NCBI RefSeq assembly: GCF_002240415.1
Contig: NZ_CP020028.1
Location: forward strand, 3,187,501 to 3,251,500
From: Paenibacillus kribbensis
GTDB taxonomy: Bacteria; Bacillota; Bacilli; Paenibacillales; Paenibacillaceae
DNA: 64,000 nucleotides
Direction of reading: 5' to 3'
The notes under the pieces were generated by a model that saw only the letters and a list, made by a program, of their open reading frames with translations, was not told the DNA's origin and made no database searches. This document shows positions 25,101 through 34,726 of this stretch, in pieces. A program made the position numbers and the translations under genes. Position 1 is the stretch's first letter. Every line of letters begins with the position of its first letter.

Positions 25101-25515
25101 TTCCATCCGTAATGCTCAGTTCGGGAGACAGCCAGTCAGTAATGTACGGCTCCAGAATGCTGCGATTTTGCAGCAATCCGCCGATTTCAGCATTGGACAG
25201 CAGTACAAACTCATTGATCGGGTCCAGCCCAATGCCCTTGTATTTTTTGTTGCGATCCTGCTCATTCGTTTCAAAAGCGAGAAATTCCACATTGTCCGGC
25301 TTTTCGCTCTTTTTCTTGGAAATTGGATCTGCCGGCAGCTTGAATCTGCGGTTAATTTGATATTTCAAGCGAAGGAGGGCATCGATCCCCGTACCTCCAA
25401 GTCCGATAATTAATATAGGATTATCAATGGTATCTACTCTGATCTTGTCGCTTACGATTCCCCCACCGAGTGATACGTCTAATTGTTGAATATGCTCTCT
25501 AACTACGGGTTTCAT
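22126..25515 (-). CDS. Large tubulin/FtsZ-like GTPase (Tubulin_2-like)
   Basis: 1129 residues. The N-terminal ~450 residues look like a tubulin/FtsZ fold: Gly-rich T1 loop IIGLGGTG (36-43), NGAAGVRQAGR (140-150) and the tubulin signature loop SGLSGGTGSG (185-194) after the strand LMVFLL. The rest, about 650 residues, is mainly helical and acidic, with possible coiled segments, and has no membrane helix. The family (Pfam Tubulin_2, as I remember it) is found in large, poorly studied gene clusters with vWA and GTPase proteins. It should bind GTP and may polymerise. AGGAGG lies 8 nt before the ATG. It sits between a secreted vWA gene (24 bp upstream) and its possible partner (3 bp downstream). 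Confidence 0.88.
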   Translation of the reverse strand: MKPVVREHIQQLDVSLGGGIVSDKIRVDTIDNPILIIGLGGTGIDALLRLKYQINRRFKLPADPISKKKSEKPDNVEFLAFETNEQDRNKKYKGIGLDPINEFVLLSNAEIGGLLQNRSILEPYITDWLSPELSITDGMNGAAGVRQAGRLLLFTKINQVVQSIDKKIKTLSEGTNKKLMVFLLSGLSGGTGSGTFLDISYIVRGIIERDYGSAGVDRVNTLGYLFTPDINLANKSLSEHTREYIKKNGYAALKELDYWMNVDSRGERFKQQYGNILTVNSPLPPFNLCHLISATNTEGKLLENAYDYCMNVTAENITNFMASEEKQSGEEFAIHDYISNIRTNIAQMNKTYPANYDYNIIGASSAVLPMEEMTTYLAYRMFGKMSKMFEQAPNQEDVEKFARKLGVDLDSMIKNFESRVPEPLPGFENSERLSYSNVVKMQVVNMDTELEQTFLTRAREEYIKAKKQLPGEITGQFTDQIRRMFLHPEQGPFYVSRMIYTEKGFSLLKMLLSYIEVLRESLHRIPTDIEWAREQANEKLGDAKSAFVSKDKKKNAYIEAKINEYWLRADVERTEQLIEFYEDLYDLLNKENNRIYNVFTEILNALSAIFEKNGDLLINGEEQSDHKGNKTYYWNLVSVPDISEVVTKLLDKRNGDDLIRDFAQELLENSDQWVKDQDMDIISSISNFLTEKFGDLITRSMEDFLVMKYGQDEAIEKFVERYIASKLDEEAVPVFHLSNSSGNLYFPSWGFVSVPVQSPNILKGVRNYQNNAIGKSHFTIKESEVRNRIFWLNTRNGVPLFVYTPLKVYEESYEKTILDREGIGRHLVQTGQNNWTNLPSPIPEKSWGETYVNPRVQAYNARIRNDFDHAKSLGVIREKDVDQNTSSRFTVLRSRALDLNALLAGYDMRLQESKPNLGEVKRAWSELKRLLAEGLDQTGSKDIFGSINEDMAKENLIRSPELTQVVREELAKYTEIEAKAAELEALLGKYQDEEKWLDQFIQVLYTDTISKKGALYVYDRDEEEEAWEPFANVMKSRNYVEFEVFTNFRGLEEKKLAALMRKADRRDAVLTSSEDITPLLTKLDGLAATFTEARNQLEYEKVELANGAELYAFYAQMAGKLNDIRRKLK

Positions 25516-25539
25516 AGATTTGACCTCCTAAGGGTTCGT

Positions 25540-27342
25540 TTAGCTGTTCACTGAAATGAATTCCAGCAAAATGGTTTTGTCCACACTAGCCAGCGGGATC
25601 GTCAGACGATCACCGTTTTTCAGTTCAAGACCGCTGCCTGTGTCTACAGCGCGTCCGGATTTTTCAATCGTAATCTCCGGGGTGCTGCGCACCATGATTC
25701 GATCCTGATTGGCTGGCGTGAACACCACCTTGTCGGTTCCGGAAAATTCCGGTGCCAGTTGCAGCAACTGGTGCAGATTGAATTTGCCCCGGAAGGTGTT
25801 CAGCTTCTTGTATTGCGGATACGTTTTTTCACCGGTATTTTCATCCCGGATTTCCAGTACAATTTGGCCGACAAAACCACGATTGGCTTTTTTGACAGCC
25901 TTCCAGATGAAAAATGCGGCAATCAGCAGAACAAGCAATCCCAGTCCTGCAAGAATGAGTGGCAGCAGGTTGGACTTTTCGGCAGGTGCTGCCGTTTGAG
26001 TTGTACCTGTATTCGTGCCACTGCCCGCTCCTGCTTTAGCACTGATGGTTATCGGCTGGGTTTCACGGTAAAAGCTCTTCTCTTCTGCTCTGACACTTAG
26101 TTCATAGTCATGCTCATCCGGAATCGTGTAAGAGCCGGTAAAAGCATCGCCTGCATTGGTTAGCGACACCTCATTCGTTGTCCCGGAATCCAGGTCCTTG
26201 ACCTTCAGAACAGCATTCATATTCGCATATAATTCCTGATCCTGAAACTGCTGGTTATTACTCGTCAGATAGGAACGAATTTGAACCGAGTCACCTTTTT
26301 TGTACGATTGGGCAGGCGGTGCGTCCAGCTTCAATTCCAAATCATAGTTAAATACCAGATTAATATCGATCTGATCCTGCCGGACTCCCTTGACCTGGAG
26401 CTTCCAGTCGCCAGCTACAGGCTTGAGCAGTTTGATCAGCGAGTAGCTTTTCGACTTGGACAACAGTACATCGCTTGAAGGAATCGGCTTGGTGTTGCCC
26501 GACGGATCTATCAGTCTTGCATCCACCGGTTTCGAGGACATAATCGAAATGTTGGCCTCCAGCACGCTATCGTTCGGTACGGTTACCGTAACATCCTGAT
26601 AGTTGCCGTTCGCCGTAATGGACTGCAAGGGCACAACCTTCAATTTCAAATTGCTGGCGAAAATTTCACTCAAAATGTTCGGCAGATCATCCGCCGAGCT
26701 TGTAATAAAGGACTTGCCGCTCGTTTGCTGCGCAATGTCGGCGAGTTTGTTTTTATTCAGCTTTCCGTCTGCATTGAGACCGATGGTATAGATCGGAACA
26801 CCGCTATTTTTAGCTTCGGCTACAGCCTTCGCCATATCCTGTTCGGACTGGCTTTCGGTTCTGCCTGTCGTTTTATTAAAATCGTTGTTGCCATCAGCCA
26901 GCATAACGATCATAGGCGCATGTCCGGCTGTTTTGCCATCCTGCAAAATGCGGATCGCTTCCTTGACGCCTACGGAGGTGTCAGTATACGCCCCCCGGTT
27001 CAGCCCGTCAATAAATGCCTTCAATTCCTGCTTATCCGCTTCAGACGTGATATTAAGCAAGGCTTTTTCGCGCTGTACAACATCCGTATATGCTACGATC
27101 CCAACCTTGTCGTTTTGCGTCGACAGCATATCAATAAACATTTTCATGGCTTCATTGCCAATTTTCCCAGGATCACTGGTGTTCATAGAATTACTTACAT
27201 CGACAACCAGCACCGCATCTACCTTGGAGGCAGAGGGTGAAGCGGCATTCGCCGTCTGTGGCTGCCATGCCGAAATCGAAGTCATGATCATTGCACATAT
27301 GATTCCGATGACCAAAAACCATTTTCTGTCTCTACTCAACAT
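25540..27342 (-). CDS. Secreted, membrane-anchored vWA-domain protein
   Basis: 600 residues: a signal peptide (about 1-33, ending TANAA), a vWA domain (about 40-230) with MIDAS DVSNS at 48-52, AYTDTS and LADGNND, then one or two beta-sandwich domains (about 235-440), a Gly/Thr linker, one membrane helix (about 456-481) and a cytoplasmic tail of ~120 residues that starts with a basic patch (KAVKKANRG). The tail is beta-rich (FHA- or ubiquitin-like in look, not identified). The vWA part is therefore outside and the tail inside. It is the first gene of the operon; GGGG lies 9 nt before the ATG. It may sense or hold extracellular partners and signal to the internal tubulin/GTPase machinery. Confidence 0.85.
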   Translation of the reverse strand: MLSRDRKWFLVIGIICAMIMTSISAWQPQTANAASPSASKVDAVLVVDVSNSMNTSDPGKIGNEAMKMFIDMLSTQNDKVGIVAYTDVVQREKALLNITSEADKQELKAFIDGLNRGAYTDTSVGVKEAIRILQDGKTAGHAPMIVMLADGNNDFNKTTGRTESQSEQDMAKAVAEAKNSGVPIYTIGLNADGKLNKNKLADIAQQTSGKSFITSSADDLPNILSEIFASNLKLKVVPLQSITANGNYQDVTVTVPNDSVLEANISIMSSKPVDARLIDPSGNTKPIPSSDVLLSKSKSYSLIKLLKPVAGDWKLQVKGVRQDQIDINLVFNYDLELKLDAPPAQSYKKGDSVQIRSYLTSNNQQFQDQELYANMNAVLKVKDLDSGTTNEVSLTNAGDAFTGSYTIPDEHDYELSVRAEEKSFYRETQPITISAKAGAGSGTNTGTTQTAAPAEKSNLLPLILAGLGLLVLLIAAFFIWKAVKKANRGFVGQIVLEIRDENTGEKTYPQYKKLNTFRGKFNLHQLLQLAPEFSGTDKVVFTPANQDRIMVRSTPEITIEKSGRAVDTGSGLELKNGDRLTIPLASVDKTILLEFISVNS

Positions 27343-27423
27343 CGCTTGTACCCCTTTGCCGGTTTAATTCTCATTTCTAGAAACTTTTCACTCTAAATTA
27401 CAGTTGTACTCCCCTACTATTAA

Positions 27424-27429
27424 ATTATA
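27424..27429 (-). promoter_or_regulatory. Possible -10 element of the seven-gene operon
   Basis: A TATAAT on the minus strand lies 82 bp upstream of the first gene, but I find no good -35 at 16-18 bp. The rest of the 318-bp divergent gap (27343-27660) shows no other gene or clear repeat. Confidence 0.35.
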
Positions 27430-27530
27430 ATGAGTTTTACATGAGTGCCAGCTGAAAATACTGCCTGAATGGTCATAATACCGCCAAAAAGCCTGTTATA
27501 CCGCGAGATTTTACCAATATCCTGCAGTAA

Positions 27531-27539
27531 TGATATAAT
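27531..27539 (+). promoter_or_regulatory. Extended -10 promoter for the divergent pair
   Basis: TGATATAAT is an extended -10 (TGn plus consensus TATAAT) about 120 bp before the first plus-strand gene. No strong -35 is visible, as is common for extended -10 promoters. Confidence 0.5.
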
Positions 27540-27660
27540 TATACCCCAACCAGGGCAATCGGGCACCAGCCTTCTCCTTTATACGACAAAAATGACAGCA
27601 GTGAAACCTGCCCATGTAAAATATCAAAGTCAAAATCCAAGCAGAAAGAGGAAGTACACT

Positions 27661-27813
27661 ATGATCTCATACGGATGTCTGGCGATTTTGTTTCTTTTTG
27701 TCGCCATTAAATTAATCATTTACTATATACATAAAAAACGTGCTCCGTTGATTACGCAAATCGACACCGAGCTGCTGGCACTGCTGAACCGGAGAAGTGA
27801 ACGCAATGAATAG
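27661..27813 (+). CDS. 50-residue single-span membrane peptide
   Basis: A short protein with one N-terminal membrane helix (LAILFLFVAIKLIIYYI) followed by a basic and then acidic cytoplasmic tail (HKKRAPLITQIDTELLALLNRRSERNE). GAGGAAG lies 6 nt before the ATG. It overlaps the next gene by 8 nt, so the two are coupled. The function is unknown; the position divergent from the vWA/tubulin operon suggests a role in the same system. Confidence 0.6.
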   Translation: MISYGCLAILFLFVAIKLIIYYIHKKRAPLITQIDTELLALLNRRSERNE

Positions 27814-28723
27814 CTCCAAACAGGCTGTACAATTCCGTCCATTCACCCGCACGGAGCATGCCTTCCAAAAGCTGAGAATCTGCAGGCATTGCGGACAATT
27901 CACCGCCCTCTGGGAAGAAAAATGTACATCCTGCGATCGGGATACGCTGGTTCCTGTAGAGCAATACGCCAAGCTCAGTGCCAGACGTTATTTCCGTAAA
28001 GACCTCGCCGTTGGCATCATGCTGTTGGCCGCTGCTGTCTTTTTTGGTCACTCAACACAGCAAATGCTTCTGAGCGGTGTTGTCGGTGCACTCCTCCTGC
28101 TGCCGTTGGTGCTTCTGCAGCAGCGTATTTATCCTTTTGAAAAGCGCAGACAGCTTATACGCCTGTTCAGAGGACGCATTTCACAGATCCATGAGGGACT
28201 GGGCGTCAATCATCAAAACGCGGTTGCCCTGCGACAGCTCAGTGAGCGTGTCTCCTATGAGATGCTGCGTGAGATTGCTGTTCTCATTCACAACGACCGG
28301 ATAAGGCTCCAGCAGGTTGCCCTGCTGCAATCCTTTGTTCTGCGCAAAGATATGGAGTTGATCCTCGATCCTCTCCTGATCAAAAGCTTTGAACCGCTTA
28401 TGGTCAGATATATCGGAGAAATTGCTAGATTAAATCGTGAGCTGATCAAGGATCGAACATTCCGATATGTCACCTTTTATGAGCGTCGCATTCTGGAAAT
28501 GGCAGGAGGCGAGGATATTCTCGTCCGCGTAGCCAATGCGGCTGTCCGCAAAAAGCGTTACGTAGTCACCCATGCCGCATTTATTTCCAGATATGTACGC
28601 AAGCTACCCAAGGAAAGAGTCCAACGATTATATCATATCATTCAGGAAAATCCGTTAGAACCCTTCGGAGATTTGGCCGATGAGGTGAAGATCATGTACC
28701 TGATGGAGCAATATAAAAGCTAA
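27806..28723 (+). CDS. Zinc-ribbon, two-helix membrane protein with long helical tail
   Basis: About 305 residues. An N-terminal zinc ribbon is formed by CRHC (26-29) and CTSC (40-43), followed by two membrane helices (about 66-105) and ~190 residues of charged helices with no enzyme motif I recognise. Both soluble parts should be inside. The ATG at 27806 has GGAG 11 nt upstream; a GTG at 27797 lies too close to that site. It overlaps the 50-residue gene and ends at a strong terminator. The zinc ribbon recalls that of the GTPase across the divergent promoter. Confidence 0.7.
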   Translation: MNSSKQAVQFRPFTRTEHAFQKLRICRHCGQFTALWEEKCTSCDRDTLVPVEQYAKLSARRYFRKDLAVGIMLLAAAVFFGHSTQQMLLSGVVGALLLLPLVLLQQRIYPFEKRRQLIRLFRGRISQIHEGLGVNHQNAVALRQLSERVSYEMLREIAVLIHNDRIRLQQVALLQSFVLRKDMELILDPLLIKSFEPLMVRYIGEIARLNRELIKDRTFRYVTFYERRILEMAGGEDILVRVANAAVRKKRYVVTHAAFISRYVRKLPKERVQRLYHIIQENPLEPFGDLADEVKIMYLMEQYKS

Positions 28724-28786
28724 CCTGCTACAACGCCCTTTTATATATGACGTCATATCGATTGCAAATCACTGCAATAAATCAGA

Positions 28787-28831
28787 AAAAAACCGTCAGG
28801 ATCACCAACGTGCCTCCAGACGGTTTTAATT
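28787..28831. terminator. Bidirectional terminator between convergent genes
   Basis: AAAACCGTC (28789-28797) pairs with GACGGTTTT (28819-28827) across 21 nt, with T-runs on both strands. It ends the plus-strand pair and the minus-strand hydrolase gene is on its other side (its stop is at 28840). Confidence 0.85.
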
Positions 28832-28839
28832 TTGGAATT

Positions 28840-31590
28840 TTATAGGATATATGTGTCATGCTGATTGGATATAAAATTAAAAGCACGCACACCCTTACTG
28901 TCATATACAATAATTTCCTTATTCAAATACGGGTGCAAACCGTTAAAATAGCCGGGCATGATCAGCTTGCGCATAAACAGGTTTTTGCCTAGCATCCGTG
29001 GTGAATTGGTCGCTACGACAAGCATTTGTCGGTGTGCAGACCAAGGACTAGGCTGAATATATGACAGACAATATTCCCCTGCTATAAAATCACCGCCCAG
29101 CGTATACCCTTCCTCCGTACATACGAATTGCAAATCTTCCTGGTATCGTTGAAGCAGCTCATGTCTGGTCAAGCCCGAAGCGATACAAATCACGTTACTG
29201 TCAGCCAGCTCTTCCTCCGAAATGTCATGAGCAGACACAACAGGATAATGGACACCAATATAGGGATTCCAAGTCGCTGTCCGCGGACTGGCCAAGGCGT
29301 TCGCTGTCCGTTTCATCGCCTGCTCTTCCTCCGGTGTAGCATAGCTGGATGGAAGGACAATATGAAGACGATCCATATAAACGTCAAGCACGCCCATACC
29401 GTGGCTCCGAGCATTTCTTCCTGCGCTTTTTATCCCACTTGTTCCCTGCTCGGTCTCTGTTTCTATTGCAGAGCTTACATCGCTTCCTCTCCCCCGTTCA
29501 GCAATTAAACGGTATTCGGGCGAGGGGCGCTTCTGTGACTCCATTCTAACAAAGCGAAAGCGACTGTATTCCAGCAGATCCAAAACGAAAATACGAGCTC
29601 CGATACGTACCTGGACCAGTTCCAAAGCCATGACTTCATGAGAAAGATGAATGATAAATTCGTCAGCATGAACGGCCGTAATGTCCAATTCGCCTGTTGT
29701 GCTCATTTCACCGTGCAGCTCAGCATATTCCTCGTGTTCATCCATTTTCGCCAGTTCCAGCCAATAGGCACGATTATGTCTGCCCCGTTCTGTCCGGTAG
29801 GCTATACGCTGAGGTGCGACATCTCTTTTCCATTGCATAAGCCAGCCCATCACACCGTCCAGAAGCCTCAGCTCATGTGTGTCCCAGTGATTAGAGCAAT
29901 GCTCCACTACACCTTTGAAATGGCTGGATGCAAGCTCAGTTGCAGGAGCCGTATACGCCTGGTCAAACAGATAATCCTGCTCGCCAACGATGTTCAATAT
30001 AGGCAAATTTGACAGATTCATTAGCTGCTTTGGATGCGGCGCACCTGCGATTACAGCAATAGCTGCAAAACGCGAAGGATACGCCTGTGCCATCGCCCAG
30101 GCCGCATAAGCGCCGTTAGAATAACCTGTCAGATAAATTCGGTCTTCGTCCACCGGGTACGATTGCAGAATGACATCCAACGCCTCCAGGAAAGCGGCTT
30201 CGCCAATATAACTGCCCAACGTTACGCCACGACACGAAAAAGTAACAAATATCGCCTCTTCCTCCCAGCCCCGCCCAAAATCACGTTGCTGGAAATCAGG
30301 CAGACCCAGCTCATACCGCTTGCCCGGCATCAGGACAATCAAGGGGTACTGTCGTTCTGGCGAGAAGCTTCTTGGAAGCTGTATGGTATAGCGCTGTAAG
30401 CTGTTATCCAAGCGGGAGACAAAAAAGCCTTCGCCAATCCCGTCAGGAGATACAAAGATGTCTTGCTCCTGAAGTGAGAATGAATGCTGAGACTGTTCGG
30501 CACATCCATATGTGAAAATTTGTTTTAATAGCTTGATATATTCACGCACAACCCGATAGTCCCAGATTTCAAAAGGATCTTCCGGCAAAGCCGTTAACCT
30601 TTTTAGTTCCTCCAGCAGACCTTCTATCTGTATTTTTCGTGCAGCATTGAGATTGAGAGCATCCCTGACGTGAGCCTGCTTGTAGTGGTCATACTCTTCC
30701 TGCAAACCCTGCACAACGGCAGACAAAGGACGTACAAGTACCGAGTACACAAAATGGTGCTCTCCTGCCTCATGATCGTGATATGCAACCGTAAAATGCA
30801 GCATCCCTGTGTTCCCGGTCATTTCCTCATCCCAGGCATACCTTTGCTCCTGCTCCCAGGTCGCTTGAAACCGATCCAGCTTCGTTCCTGCATCATTCGT
30901 TACCTCGATCCATACCGTTTGATCTGCAGGCAGATCTACGCGATCCTTACGCAGCAAATAAAACGAGATCGGACTTTTTTCCCCCTCCCTCTCCGCACTT
31001 TTCTCAACCTCTAGCCAAGCCATATGAAAACGTATATTGCGCTCTACAAATTCACGCTGCAGCTCTGCCACATCTGGATGATCGCATATCTGATTTCCGC
31101 TAATACGAATAGAACGGGCTTCATCGGGAATAAACGCTGCGATGATGATCACTGTGTGATCGCCTTCCTCCAGATGCAAGCGAAAAGGACCGGATTCCGC
31201 ATATAACAGCATGCCGTCTATCCAAATTTGTCCTGTCCCTTCAAACGGTCTGATAACGACTTCCTGTGCTGTCATACAACGAAGGTTGGAAACCAGCAAA
31301 AGCCTTTCTTGCTCGGCCAAAGGTGGGAAAACCCCTAAATTCAGTTCCGCGTTCCGGGGGTCCAGTTCGGTTAATAATCGGCAGGCTGCCCTTCCCCCGG
31401 CTGAAAGCTCCAGTCCCTCTTCACATGCCCTTTCCAAATTCCAGTCTTCATGGGTGAAATAATTCGACCATTCCCTGCCCACACCGCAATTTTCCGGCAG
31501 CTCGACCGGACCGATTGCATAAGCAGACGTCAAACGAACCGGATGATCCGACAGCACAGTTGTTGCTTTTTCCAGATGCGTGAACCTCAT
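28840..31590 (-). CDS. Large alpha/beta-hydrolase (PHB depolymerase/S9-like esterase) with extra domains
   Basis: 916 residues, no signal peptide. Residues ~1-330 look like beta-sandwich domains (IWIDGMLLYAESGPFRLHLEEGDHTVIIIAAF). The middle carries an alpha/beta-hydrolase domain (about 390-600) with YPLIVLMPG, nucleophile elbow GYSNG (Ser about 489), a later NIVGEQDYLFD with the likely acid and HWDTH with the likely His. The C-terminal ~300 residues are of unknown fold. The build resembles multi-domain esterases or peptidases that act on polymers or peptides, but the lack of a signal suggests an intracellular substrate. CTGGAGGGGGA lies before the ATG. It is a single-gene unit; its natural substrate cannot be told. 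Confidence 0.75.
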   Translation of the reverse strand: MRFTHLEKATTVLSDHPVRLTSAYAIGPVELPENCGVGREWSNYFTHEDWNLERACEEGLELSAGGRAACRLLTELDPRNAELNLGVFPPLAEQERLLLVSNLRCMTAQEVVIRPFEGTGQIWIDGMLLYAESGPFRLHLEEGDHTVIIIAAFIPDEARSIRISGNQICDHPDVAELQREFVERNIRFHMAWLEVEKSAEREGEKSPISFYLLRKDRVDLPADQTVWIEVTNDAGTKLDRFQATWEQEQRYAWDEEMTGNTGMLHFTVAYHDHEAGEHHFVYSVLVRPLSAVVQGLQEEYDHYKQAHVRDALNLNAARKIQIEGLLEELKRLTALPEDPFEIWDYRVVREYIKLLKQIFTYGCAEQSQHSFSLQEQDIFVSPDGIGEGFFVSRLDNSLQRYTIQLPRSFSPERQYPLIVLMPGKRYELGLPDFQQRDFGRGWEEEAIFVTFSCRGVTLGSYIGEAAFLEALDVILQSYPVDEDRIYLTGYSNGAYAAWAMAQAYPSRFAAIAVIAGAPHPKQLMNLSNLPILNIVGEQDYLFDQAYTAPATELASSHFKGVVEHCSNHWDTHELRLLDGVMGWLMQWKRDVAPQRIAYRTERGRHNRAYWLELAKMDEHEEYAELHGEMSTTGELDITAVHADEFIIHLSHEVMALELVQVRIGARIFVLDLLEYSRFRFVRMESQKRPSPEYRLIAERGRGSDVSSAIETETEQGTSGIKSAGRNARSHGMGVLDVYMDRLHIVLPSSYATPEEEQAMKRTANALASPRTATWNPYIGVHYPVVSAHDISEEELADSNVICIASGLTRHELLQRYQEDLQFVCTEEGYTLGGDFIAGEYCLSYIQPSPWSAHRQMLVVATNSPRMLGKNLFMRKLIMPGYFNGLHPYLNKEIIVYDSKGVRAFNFISNQHDTYIL

Positions 31591-31743
31591 AACATTCCCC
31601 CTCCAGGTTTTTGTTTCCTCGAAAGACGTAGCCGCGATATTCTTCCGGAAATTTTTCCGTTAACACTTAAAACAACTATATAAAACTATTCGTTATCATC
31701 TCTGTTTACTCCTCTGTTTTTTCCAAAAAAAGAAGCGGTGTAT

Positions 31744-31783
31744 AAACCAAAAAACGAAGAAAGCAGCGTGCTTCACTTCGTTA
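31744..31783 (-). terminator. Terminator after the 112-residue gene
   Basis: On the minus strand AACGAAG and CTTCGTT close a hairpin followed by TTTTTTGG, 57 bp after the stop at 31840. Confidence 0.75.
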
Positions 31784-31839
31784 TTAAAATTTCTATATTT
31801 AGTTGACTTTTGTCTGCTCATAACCTTCTATGCTGATGT

Positions 31840-32178
31840 TTATAAATGTGAATAGCTCGCTTGTATTTGCTTTTCCAACTTGATTTGCTCCAATTTCAGC
31901 TCCCAAATTTGTTCGCTCCACGAGTTTCGCTCCGCCGCGTTTTTACTATTTCGTAAAAGATCAAATAGCTCCAGCAGCCTGTCGTTAATCTGGTCAAAAT
32001 GCCGCCATAGCGCGTTAATTTTAGAATCCTTAGTCTCCTTGCCGTTTTCCTGCAAATGATGCTGCAAGGCTTCCTTGAGCTCTTGTTGCCACTTTATATC
32101 ATGTAATTGTTTCGCATAATTAAGAAGATCCAAATAGTCATCTACCTGCAGGTAACTGTGTGTTTTTGCCCGTCGCAT
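31840..32178 (-). CDS. Small helical protein of unknown function
   Basis: 112 residues, almost wholly charged amphipathic helix with coiled-coil character in the second half (RLLELFDLLRNSKNAAERN, then ELKLEQIKLEKQIQ). I do not recognise the family. The ATG at 32178 has AAGGAGAG upstream; the frame is open 33 codons further, but those codons cover the promoter and have no ribosome site. Single gene between two terminators. A perfect 17-bp palindrome spans its -10 region, so it is probably under tight repressor control. Confidence 0.7.
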   Translation of the reverse strand: MRRAKTHSYLQVDDYLDLLNYAKQLHDIKWQQELKEALQHHLQENGKETKDSKINALWRHFDQINDRLLELFDLLRNSKNAAERNSWSEQIWELKLEQIKLEKQIQASYSHL

Positions 32179-32209
32179 CTGCTCTCTCTCCTTATGATAT
32201 ATTCTATTA

Positions 32210-32243
32210 CCGAGTATTATACTCGGTTTTTGAGGGAAAGCAA
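32210..32243 (-). promoter_or_regulatory. Promoter whose -10 lies inside a perfect 17-bp palindrome
   Basis: On the minus strand TTGCTT (32243-32238), 16 bp, then TATAAT (32221-32216). The -10 is the centre of CCGAGTATAATACTCGG (32210-32226), an exact 8-1-8 palindrome that looks like an operator. Confidence 0.65.
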
Positions 32244-32258
32244 CGTTTTTGGACAAAA

Positions 32259-32288
32259 AAGAGGCAGCCTCAGCCACCTCTCTTAATC
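32259..32288 (-). terminator. Terminator of mccAB
   Basis: On the minus strand AGAGGtGGC pairs with GCtGCCTCT across a tiny loop and is followed by TTTTTT, 17-45 bp past the mccB stop. Confidence 0.75.
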
Positions 32289-32304
32289 TTTACGTTTTTT
32301 GGCC

Positions 32305-34360
<2,056 letters not shown>

Positions 34361-34522
34361 AATTTTCAAGCTCCTTTTAATGGCGAATCCTAAATAAACC
34401 AATGGTAAAAAAATAGCAGGGTATTGCCGGAAAAGTTTACTTCTTTTCCCGGAAAACAAAGTAATACGGTGTGTATTTGTGCAATAAGATTTTATGTGTA
34501 ATCGGAGCATTTGTCAATCTTC

Positions 34523-34636
34523 TCAGGCCTGCAAATGCTGCGCCAAGACACGCTTGATGGCGTTCAGGTCAAGCAGATTCGGTATGGCCGCTACCTGACG
34601 TGTTCCATCATCCAGTTGGCCTACAATATCCCCCAC
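34523..34636 (-). pseudogene. Remnant: C-terminal piece of an unidentified protein
   Basis: A frame of ~38 codons reads VGDIVGQLDDGTRQVAAI, then PNLLDLNAIKRVLAQHLQA and a stop. It has the look of a real protein C-terminus, but an in-frame TAA lies just upstream (34646-34648 region) and no start codon with a ribosome site precedes it. It lies between mccA and the als terminator. I cannot name the parent family. Confidence 0.4.
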
Positions 34637-34663
34637 ACTTCTTTATGCAAAGATTGAACTAAT

Positions 34664-34723
34664 AAAAGAAAAAAGAGGGCTATTTGCCAGTCTGGTCAGA
34701 CCAGCGGAATAGACCTCTTCGTA
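34664..34723 (-). terminator. Terminator of the als operon
   Basis: On the minus strand AGAGGtCTATT pairs with AATAGcCCTCT, with an inner GGTCTGACC palindrome, then TTTTTT; it begins 4 bp after the alsK stop. Confidence 0.85.
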
Positions 34724-34726
34724 ATA

